Of a DNA stretch of 14,373 nt, positions 6,711 through 12,362 are shown piece by piece; positions within the stretch are counted from its first letter, which is position 1; each line of letters begins with the position of its first letter. The DNA lies in contig CAZMND010000052.1 of the NCBI GenBank assembly GCA_964567585.1, positions 1 to 14,373 of the forward strand, given 5' to 3'. The DNA comes from CALZKI01 sp964567585 (GTDB lineage: Bacteria > Bacillota > Clostridia > Lachnospirales > Lachnospiraceae). The notes under the pieces are model-generated. The model worked only from the letters and a program-made list of their open reading frames with translations. It was not told where the DNA came from and did no database searches. The translations under genes were made by a program, and so were the position numbers.

Positions 6711-6859
6711 TCCTTCTTTCATCCAGACTTTACTGTCGGTTTTGGATTCGCACCAAATCAGCCAAGGCCTTTGGCCCCGGGTCGCGGACTTGTCCGTCAC
6801 GATTTAGGAACTCATAACGGCATCACCACCGGTTGGGAATTGCACCCTACCCTGAAGAA
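6711..6859 (-). promoter_or_regulatory. FMN riboswitch (RFN element) controlling ribU
   Basis: The minus strand shows the conserved aptamer segments in order: TTCAGGGTAGGGTGCAATTC, then CCCAACCGGTGGTGATGCC, a variable P3 region with GACGGACAAGTCCGCGACCC, the GGGGCC...GGCTGATTTGGTG segment, GCGAATCCAAAACCGACAGT and AAAGTCTGGATGAAAGAAGG. The closing P1 helix pairs TTCTTC (plus 6854-6859) with GAAGGA (plus 6711-6716), which contains most of the ribU SD. FMN binding should therefore stabilise P1 and hide the SD, giving a translational off-switch. No separate downstream terminator hairpin fits in the 10 bases between P1 and the ATG. The variable P3 arm is longer than minimal. Confidence 0.96.
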
Positions 6860-6883
6860 TTTTATTATTCAGTTTTCTATATT

Positions 6884-6912
6884 AAGATACAAGAGTATCA
6901 ACCTATTGTCAA
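6884..6912 (-). promoter_or_regulatory. Promoter for ribU and its riboswitch leader
   Basis: On the minus strand TTGACA (plus 6907-6912), a 17-bp spacer and TATCTT (plus 6884-6889) form a good sigma-A promoter. Predicted transcription starts near 6877, about 18 bases before the first P1 base of the riboswitch. It lies just past the tex terminator hairpin. Confidence 0.7.
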
Positions 6913-6913
6913 T

Positions 6914-6954
6914 ATAAAAGTAAAGGTCACCTTCCATAATAGAAAATGACCTTT
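6914..6954 (-). terminator. Terminator after tex
   Basis: Twenty bases downstream of the tex stop, AAAGGTCA and TGACCTTT (plus 6947-6954 and 6922-6929) pair perfectly for 8 bp. The stem extends with six further pairs including G-U wobbles, to a short ATTAT loop. The trailing sequence on the minus strand is ACTTTTATATT, a modest U-run. The stem is stable, and termination is probable but may be incomplete because the U-run is interrupted. Confidence 0.65.
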
Positions 6955-6974
6955 TGCTTCTATTGTATATTTTT

Positions 6975-9350
6975 CTATGCTTTTGCTTCACCTTTGCCGA
7001 TTTTCATAGTGAGGGCAATACGTTTCTTTTGAACGTCAACGCTCATAACTTCCACATCAACAATGTCGCCTACGCTGACTGCTTCAAGCGGATGCTTGAT
7101 AAAACGTTCTGTAATCTGTGAAATGTGCACAAGTCCATCCTGATGAACACCGATGTCTACGAACACACCAAAGTCGATAACATTACGCACGGTTCCTTTT
7201 AATACCATACCCGGCTTTAAGTCTTTCATATCAAGAACATCACTTCTTAAAATCGGAAGTGGCATATCCGCACGAGGGTCACGGGCCGGTTTCTCAAGTT
7301 CTTTTAAGATGTCGGCAAGTGTCATTTCACCGATACCCAGTTCTTCAGCCATCTGCTTTTTGTTTTTGATGCGCTTTTCAAGATTGCCTACACTTGCAAT
7401 TTCTGTTTCCGCCACCTGTTCTTTGTCTGCTACCGTATCATCCCCGGCAAGATTTGTACCTGCAAGTGCCTGCATTAATGCGGCACCCATGGCAGAGTTT
7501 TTGTTTTTAATAACAACCTGCGGCTGTTTCTTTTTCTTATCCTGCTTTTTCGGCTTATTTTCTTTTTTAGCAGGCTGGGATGCATTCTGTTTCCATGCCT
7601 CTTTTACGTCATCCATAGTAAGGCCAAGCTTTTCGAGCAATTTTTCGGCCGCTTCATAGCTTTCCGGATGTACACTTGTTTCATCCAGAGGGTTGTCCCC
7701 ACCGATAATACGCATAAAACCTGCACATTGTTCGTAGGCTTTCGGACCTAATTTTGCCACCTTCAAAAGCTGGTTACGGTTAGTAAAACGACCGTTTTGT
7801 TCACGATATTCCACGATGTTTTTGGCAATCACCTTTGAAATACCGGAAATGTATTCAAGAAGCGATGCACTGGCTGTATTTAAATCCACACCTACTTTAT
7901 TTACACTGTCCTCTACAACGCCGCTCAATGCTTCGCCAAGCTTTTTCTGGTTCATATCGTGCTGATACTGACCTACACCAATGGATTTCGGATCAATTTT
8001 AACCAGTTCGGCAAGCGGGTCCTGAAGACGTCTTGCAATAGATGCCGCACTTCTTTGTCCCACGTCAAACTGCGGGAATTCTTCCGTTGCCAGCTTGCTT
8101 GCGGAATAAACGGAAGCACCGGCTTCGTTTACGATAACATACTGTACTTTTTCAGGAATTTCTTTCAAAAGTTCTACTATCACCTGTTCTGATTCTCTGG
8201 AAGCGGTACCGTTTCCTACAGAAATCAGGCTAATGTTATATTTTTTGATTAATTTCTTTAATTCTGCTTTGGCTTCTTCCACTTTATTCTGTGGAGCCGT
8301 CGGATAAATAACCTTTGTATCCAACACTTTACCCGTTTCATCTACAACTGCCAATTTACAGCCTGTACGGAACGCAGGATCCCATCCGAGAACCACTTTT
8401 CCTGCAATTGGTGGCTGTAATAAAAGCTGCTCTAAGTTTTTACCAAATACGGTAATCGCACCATCTTCGGCACGTTCCGTTAAATCGTTACGGATTTCAC
8501 GTTCAATTGCAGGTGCAATCAAACGGCTGTATGCATCTGCTACGACTTCTTTCAAAATCGGTGTTGTGTATTCGTTTTCCACAGTAATAACCTGTTTTTC
8601 CAAGTATCCTAACACTCTTTCCACAGGAGCTTCAATTTTAACGGTGAGTATCTTTTCTGTTTCACCACGATTTAATGCAAGCACTCTATGTAAAGCCACT
8701 TTTTTCACCGGCTCCTGATAAGCATAATACATTTCGTAAACACTTTCAGCTTTTTCATCCTTCGCGTTACTTACCAATACCCCTTCTTCAAAGGTTAAAT
8801 CACGGATAAAAATACGATAGTCTGCGTTGTCTGAAACAGTTTCCGCAATAATATCCATCGCACCCTGGAGTGCTTCTTTTGCAGATTTTACTTCTTTTTC
8901 TTCATTCACATAATTTGTAGCTTCAAGCATCACTTCACTTGTAGCATCCTGAGCCAGAATAAACTGTGCAAGCGGTTCTAACCCTTTTTCCTTCGCCACA
9001 CTGGCTCTTGTCTTTTTCTTCGGTCTGTAAGGTCTGTACAAATCTTCCACTACCACAAGGGTTTCGGCTGCCAAAATACGTTCCCTAAGTTCATCAGTCA
9101 GTTTACCCTGTTCCTCTATGCTACTTAAAACCTGGTTTTTCTTATCTTCCAAATTGCGAAGGTAAGTCAATCTTTCATACAGGTTTCGAAGTACCTCATC
9201 ATTCAATGCACCGGTAGCTTCTTTACGGTAACGGGAAATAAAAGGAATTGTGTTCCCTTCATCAATCAGTTTCACCGCAGCCTCCACCTGCCATTTTTCC
9301 ACCTGTAATTCTTCTTTCAGCTTTAAGATAATATCCATATAAAACTCCAT
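6975..9350 (-). CDS. tex: Tex family nucleic-acid-binding transcription accessory protein, with Lys-rich insert
   Basis: Tex is a conserved cytosolic multi-domain protein, related to eukaryotic Spt6, that binds nucleic acids. Domains in order: N-terminal helical Tex region (about 5-200) including IDEGNTIPFISRYRKEATGAL (29-49); central helical region; YqgF/RNase H-like domain about 318-450 with GWDPAFRTGCKLAVVD (322-337) and VGNGTASRESE; helix-hairpin-helix about 485-550 (NTASASLLEYISGI, LLKVAKLGPKAYEQCAGF); and a C-terminal S1 domain about 713-785 (GMVLKGTVRNVIDFGVFVDI). Between the HhH domain and the conserved GIGEMTLADILKELEKP (672-688) is an extra low-complexity stretch at about 588-665, with KKENKPKKQDKKKKQP. 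At 791 residues it is longer than typical Firmicute Tex (about 720). The likely true start is M5 (position 9338): family members start at the MDII-like sequence, and GGAG lies 6 bases before that ATG. The first ATG at 9350 has its own AGAGGA SD. Confidence 0.95.
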   Translation of the reverse strand: MEFYMDIILKLKEELQVEKWQVEAAVKLIDEGNTIPFISRYRKEATGALNDEVLRNLYERLTYLRNLEDKKNQVLSSIEEQGKLTDELRERILAAETLVVVEDLYRPYRPKKKTRASVAKEKGLEPLAQFILAQDATSEVMLEATNYVNEEKEVKSAKEALQGAMDIIAETVSDNADYRIFIRDLTFEEGVLVSNAKDEKAESVYEMYYAYQEPVKKVALHRVLALNRGETEKILTVKIEAPVERVLGYLEKQVITVENEYTTPILKEVVADAYSRLIAPAIEREIRNDLTERAEDGAITVFGKNLEQLLLQPPIAGKVVLGWDPAFRTGCKLAVVDETGKVLDTKVIYPTAPQNKVEEAKAELKKLIKKYNISLISVGNGTASRESEQVIVELLKEIPEKVQYVIVNEAGASVYSASKLATEEFPQFDVGQRSAASIARRLQDPLAELVKIDPKSIGVGQYQHDMNQKKLGEALSGVVEDSVNKVGVDLNTASASLLEYISGISKVIAKNIVEYREQNGRFTNRNQLLKVAKLGPKAYEQCAGFMRIIGGDNPLDETSVHPESYEAAEKLLEKLGLTMDDVKEAWKQNASQPAKKENKPKKQDKKKKQPQVVIKNKNSAMGAALMQALAGTNLAGDDTVADKEQVAETEIASVGNLEKRIKNKKQMAEELGIGEMTLADILKELEKPARDPRADMPLPILRSDVLDMKDLKPGMVLKGTVRNVIDFGVFVDIGVHQDGLVHISQITERFIKHPLEAVSVGDIVDVEVMSVDVQKKRIALTMKIGKGEAKA

Positions 9351-9365
9351 TCGTTCCTCTTATTT

Positions 9366-9381
9366 TGCGGACAAAACCGCA
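9366..9381 (-). other. Small hairpin in the tex 5' leader
   Basis: TGCGG at 9366-9370 and CCGCA at 9377-9381 form a 5-bp stem with a 6-base loop, located between the predicted tex transcription start (about 9380) and its SD. It may mark the 5' end of the tex mRNA. No regulatory partner is visible. Confidence 0.35.
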
Positions 9382-9386
9382 TATCC

Positions 9387-9416
9387 ATTATATTAGATTT
9401 TACCCCTACTTTTCAA
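9387..9416 (-). promoter_or_regulatory. Promoter for tex
   Basis: On the minus strand TTGAAA (plus 9411-9416), an 18-bp spacer and a perfect TATAAT (plus 9387-9392) are present, with predicted start near 9380 and a leader of about 30-40 bases. The -35 faces the -35 of the divergent plus-strand promoter 7 bp away. Confidence 0.7.
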
Positions 9417-9423
9417 GAATGAT

Positions 9424-9452
9424 TTGTATTATTCATAAAAAAATGCTACACT
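9424..9452 (+). promoter_or_regulatory. Promoter for the plus-strand three-gene group
   Basis: TTGTAT (9424-9429), a 17-bp spacer containing an A-tract, and TACACT (9447-9452) fit a sigma-A promoter. The predicted start near 9459 leaves a very short leader that begins almost at the AAGGAG SD (9461-9466). Confidence 0.55.
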
Positions 9453-9462
9453 ATTAATACAA
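9424..9462. repeat. 8-bp inverted repeat bracketing the plus-strand promoter
   Basis: TTGTATTA (9424-9431) and TAATACAA (9455-9462) are perfect inverted copies, 31 bp centre to centre (about three helical turns). One half overlaps the -35 box and the other covers the predicted transcription start and the beginning of the SD, an arrangement expected of a repressor operator. No matching regulator gene is in this window, and AT-richness makes a chance match possible. Confidence 0.4.
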
Positions 9463-9473
9463 GGAGAGTTATT

Positions 9474-9908
9474 ATGGATTTTTCAAACATGCAAAACACA
9501 CCTAAAAAGAATCAGGCACTCGTTGGTGGCTCATTTATTATGGGCATTATTTCCTTAATTAGTGCCTTTACATGCCTCAATTTTTTAGCGCCTGTATTTG
9601 GTGGACTTGGCATACTCTTCGCTCTTCTTTCAAAAGGCAAAGAAGAAACATTAGAAAAAAAAGCCAAACAAGGTTTGATTCTATCGGCAGTTTCTCTAGT
9701 TACAACCGTTGTTCTTATGGCAGGTACAGTTATCTTTACTTTTGCGACCCTGTCGCAGTATGAACCGGACGAGTTGCATGACTATTTGAATGAAGCTTAT
9801 GAAGAAACTTATGGTCAAAGTTTTGATGAGCTTTATGAAGAAATTTATGGTGAGGACTTTGGCGAAATCTACGAAGATATGTACAAAGATATATATGGTG
9901 AAATGTAA
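9474..9908 (+). CDS. Small membrane protein (DUF4190-like) with Tyr/acidic repeat tail
   Basis: This 144-residue protein has a hydrophilic N-terminus (1-16, MDFSNMQNTPKKNQA), two hydrophobic segments at about 17-52 (a helical hairpin with GIISLISAF and GGLGILFALL) and about 67-92, and a KGKEETLEKKAKQG loop between them. This topology is that of DUF4190-like proteins. The C-terminal tail (about 95-144) is strongly acidic and holds three imperfect repeats of about 12-13 residues with the pattern E-x-Y-E-E-x-Y-G-x-x-F: LNEAYEETYGQSF, DELYEEIYGEDF and GEIYEDMYKDIYG. It starts at an ATG with an AAGGAG SD 7 bases upstream and is first of three plus-strand genes. Function unknown; the tail could bind cations or a protein partner. 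Confidence 0.82.
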   Translation: MDFSNMQNTPKKNQALVGGSFIMGIISLISAFTCLNFLAPVFGGLGILFALLSKGKEETLEKKAKQGLILSAVSLVTTVVLMAGTVIFTFATLSQYEPDELHDYLNEAYEETYGQSFDELYEEIYGEDFGEIYEDMYKDIYGEM

Positions 9909-9941
9909 TTATTTTTAATATTTAGAAAGGCAGGTGGCTTT

Positions 9942-10421
9942 ATGAGTATTGGAATATCTCAGTATGGAATAAATGCTCCCGGTATGAGCGGCAGTTATCC
10001 ATATTCAGTCAACAATTCTTACTCCAATATGGCAAAATCGGGCGATACAGCAAAAACAGACCCTAACTATGAATGTCAGACTTGTAAAAACCGCAAATAT
10101 CAGGATGGTTCTGATGAGATGGTTTCTTTTAAAGCGCCTGCACATATTTCTCCGGAATCATCTGTCGCAAAAGTAATGAGTCACGAACAGGAACATGTTA
10201 CCAACGCCTATAAAGACGCGGCGCAAAATAACGGCAAAGTTGTATCCTGTTCCGTTACATTAAAATCTGCTGTATGTCCGGAATGTGGCCGTTCCTATAT
10301 CGCAGGCGGTACCACGAGCACACAAATAAAATATTATAATGAAGACAATCCTTACCAAAAGGATTTAAAACAAACCGATGGTTTGAAATATGCCGGTATG
10401 AATACCGACTACGCAGTATAA
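9942..10421 (+). CDS. Putative HEXXH metalloprotease, SprA-related type, with CxxC pairs
   Basis: This 159-residue protein has no signal peptide or membrane helix. The first about 40 residues are Ser/Asn/Tyr/Gly-rich and probably disordered. The folded part has CQTC (45-48), HISPESSVAKVMSHEQEHV (68-86) with an HEXXH motif (HEQEH, 81-85), C103, and CPECGRSYIAGGTTSTQIKY (112-131). The order HEQxH ... G(R/K)xYxxGG resembles the SprA-related putative metalloprotease family, with the two CxxC pairs suggesting an added structural zinc site; this is my recognition and not a search result. Proteolytic activity is not demonstrated for this protein. AGGTGG precedes the ATG by 4 bases. It lies 33 bp after the repeat-tail membrane protein and 17 bp before the DUF975 ATG, so the three are likely co-transcribed. 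Confidence 0.8.
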   Translation: MSIGISQYGINAPGMSGSYPYSVNNSYSNMAKSGDTAKTDPNYECQTCKNRKYQDGSDEMVSFKAPAHISPESSVAKVMSHEQEHVTNAYKDAAQNNGKVVSCSVTLKSAVCPECGRSYIAGGTTSTQIKYYNEDNPYQKDLKQTDGLKYAGMNTDYAV

Positions 10422-10438
10422 CAGTATTGGAGTTAATT

Positions 10439-11155
10439 ATGAATCAGCACAAAACATCCGCCGAATTGAAGGCTCTTGCAAAAGAATCCCTTATGGGTAA
10501 CTATGGAGTTGTGGTCACTGCCTCTCTCCTATATATTTTGATAACCTATATTATAACAGAAGCATCATCACTTTTTCTTTTAATACCTGGAATTGTAGGA
10601 ACTGTCCTTTACTATTTAAGTGCATTGGGAATCACCGTATTTACCGGAATTTTTGCTTACGGATTTAGTTTTCTTTTCCTGAAAATTTCCTGTAACGCAC
10701 CTGTCAAAACCGGTGATTTATATTACGGATTTTCCTCCCGCACAAAAGAAGTTTTAAAAGCACAGCTATTCCGCGCGCTTATTTCATATGTAGCATGTAT
10801 TCCCAGTTACATATTTAATGAAATGGTTCCTGCCGAACAGCTGGCAAATTACATTGGAATTTATTTTCTTTTGTTTGGTCTCGGCTTACTGGGACAGTTT
10901 ATTGTAATGCTTTTGTACAATCAGACTTTTTTCATTATGCTGGATTTTCCGGATTATGATGCAAAAAAAGCCCTTACCTTCAGCAGAGAACTGATGAAAG
11001 GTAATAAGGGCCGTTTCATTTATTTATTAGTAAGCTTTATTCCTCTTTTCTTACTTGGAATGCTTACCTGCTGTATTGGCTATTTGTGGATTGTTCCATA
11101 TATGCAAGCCACCTTAGCACAATTTTATTTGGATTTGGTCCGGAACAAAAATTAG
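10439..11155 (+). CDS. DUF975 family integral membrane protein
   Basis: From the ATG at 10439 this gives 238 residues. An in-frame TTG at 10427 would add four residues but overlaps the GGAG SD (10429-10432), which sits 6 bases before the ATG, so the ATG is preferred. The N-terminus SAELKALAKESLMGNYG (7-23) is the typical DUF975 opening. Several hydrophobic segments follow at about 24-44, 46-60, 62-82, 108-126, 136-165 and 192-218, and the end is MQATLAQFYLDLV. The DxxxxLxxSRELMKGNKGRF stretch (about 174-193) is also family-like. Role unknown. The stop overlaps the convergent prfB stop by 4 bp, with no terminator between. Confidence 0.88.
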   Translation: MNQHKTSAELKALAKESLMGNYGVVVTASLLYILITYIITEASSLFLLIPGIVGTVLYYLSALGITVFTGIFAYGFSFLFLKISCNAPVKTGDLYYGFSSRTKEVLKAQLFRALISYVACIPSYIFNEMVPAEQLANYIGIYFLLFGLGLLGQFIVMLLYNQTFFIMLDFPDYDAKKALTFSRELMKGNKGRFIYLLVSFIPLFLLGMLTCCIGYLWIVPYMQATLAQFYLDLVRNKN

Positions 11156-12277
11156 TCTTCGGACACTTTTTCTCCCGTGTGGAGCCATTTTAAATATGCA
11201 TTGATAAAAGGATCAATAGCACCGTCAAGGGTAGCATCCACGTTACCCGATTCCTGACCGGTTCTGTGGTCCTTTACCATTGTATAGGGCTGCATTACAT
11301 AAGAACGTATCTGATTTCCCCATCCGATTTCTGTAACCGCACCTCGAATGTCAGAAAGTTTTTCCGCATTTGCTTCCTGTTTTAACATATACAGTTTTGC
11401 CTTTAACATCTGCATAGCTTTGTCCTTATTCATATGCTGGCTACGTTCATTCTGGCACTGTACAACAATACCTGTTGGTAAATGCGTAATTCGGATAGCA
11501 GAAGATGTTTTATTGATATGCTGTCCGCCGGCACCACTACTTCTGTAGGTATCGATGCGCAAATCCTTATCCTCGATTTCTACATCCAAATCCTCTTCAA
11601 TATCCGGCATAACATCCATAGATACAAAGGAAGTCTGGCGTTTTCCCTGGGCATTGAATGGTGAAATTCGAACCAGTCTGTGAACACCTTTTTCTGACTT
11701 TAAATATCCGTAGGCGTTTTCACCGTTTATCTGGAAGGTTACGGATTTAATTCCGGCTTCATCCCCGTCCAAATAATCTAATACTTCAATGGAATAGCCT
11801 TTGCGTTCTGCCCATCTTGTGTACATACGATAAAGCATCTGTGCCCAGTCACAGCTTTCCGTACCGCCTGCGCCGGCATTCAATTTAAGAATCGCATTAT
11901 CTTTATCATATTCACCGGATAAAAGCTGGGAGATACGAATTGTTTCCAGTGTTTCAACGAAGCTGTCAAGCTCCTGTCTTATTTCTGCCACCATATCGGC
12001 ATCTTCTTCCTCGTACGCCATTTCAATCAGAGTTTCAATATCTTCATACTGGGTACTTAAAGAATTGCAGGTATCCACAACCTCTTTTATCTGCTTTAAT
12101 TCTTTCATTTTTTTATTGGAAACTTCCGGAACATCCCAAAAACCCGGTGCTTCCATTTCCATTTCCAACTCTTCAATTCTCTTTAACCTGCCATCTAAGT
12201 TAAAGTGAATCCCTCACTTCCGCTAATGGAGTTTTGTAGGCTTGTAATTCTACTTTCATCTGGTCTAATTCTACCAC
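11152..12277 (-). CDS. prfB: Peptide chain release factor 2, expressed by programmed +1 frameshift
   Basis: RF2 recognises UGA and UAA stop codons on the ribosome and triggers peptide release. The gene is in two frames: a 25-codon first part from GTG at 12277 (MVELDQMKVELQ...EVRDSL) with a GGTGA SD 6 bases upstream ends at TAA (12200-12202). A +1 shift at CTT continues as NLDGRLKRIEEL into the main frame, giving 374 residues. In this reading the stop-recognition tripeptide SPF falls at 205-207 and GGQ at 250-252, the same numbering as E. coli RF2, which supports the start and the shift. Residue 246 is Ser. The TTG at 12168 should not be taken as a start. The stop overlaps the convergent DUF975 gene by 4 bp. 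secA lies 85 bp upstream. Confidence 0.95.
12199..12214 (-). promoter_or_regulatory. prfB programmed +1 frameshift site with UAA stop
   Basis: The minus strand reads AGGGATTCACTTTAAC. The SD-like AGGG (within GTGAGGG) begins 9 bases before the slippery CTT, as in the E. coli site. CTT is followed by TAA and then C. In the classical RF2 site the stop is TGA, read only by RF2; here TAA can be read by RF1 as well, so the feedback should be less specific. The +1 frame enters at AAC (12201-12199). Confidence 0.93.
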
Positions 12278-12318
12278 TATGCGTCACCACACTTTCCATA
12301 CTTATTTTTTACATTTTT

Positions 12319-12350
12319 ATGGGCGCCTTAATATTTAGACGCCCATTTTT
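12319..12350 (+). terminator. Plus-strand hairpin-T-run terminator between prfB and secA
   Basis: ATGGGCG (12319-12325) and CGCCCAT (12340-12346) form a 7-bp GC-rich stem with a 14-base loop that can add two more pairs after a mismatch, followed by TTTTT on the plus strand. On the minus strand the stem is followed by AAAAATG, so it is not a normal terminator for secA. No plus-strand gene ends nearby; the nearest upstream plus gene ends at 11155. Confidence 0.6.
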
Positions 12351-12362
12351 AACTTCATATTT

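Noticed and set aside
7153..7659. 168-codon plus-strand open frame
   Set aside because: It lies wholly inside tex on the opposite strand, has a Ser/Phe-rich composition typical of a reversed coding frame, lacks a good ribosome binding site and resembles no family.
10427..10438. TTG start four codons earlier for the DUF975 gene
   Set aside because: The TTG overlaps the GGAG that serves as the SD for the ATG at 10439, and DUF975 proteins usually open close to that ATG.
11152..12168. prfB as a simple gene starting at TTG 12168
   Set aside because: This would drop 36 N-terminal residues that are present in the other frame, and ignores the CTT-TAA-C recoding site that restores E. coli-like numbering of SPF and GGQ.
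12319..12350. Hairpin as the secA terminator
   Set aside because: On the minus strand the stem is followed by an A-run, not a T-run; the T-run is only on the plus strand.
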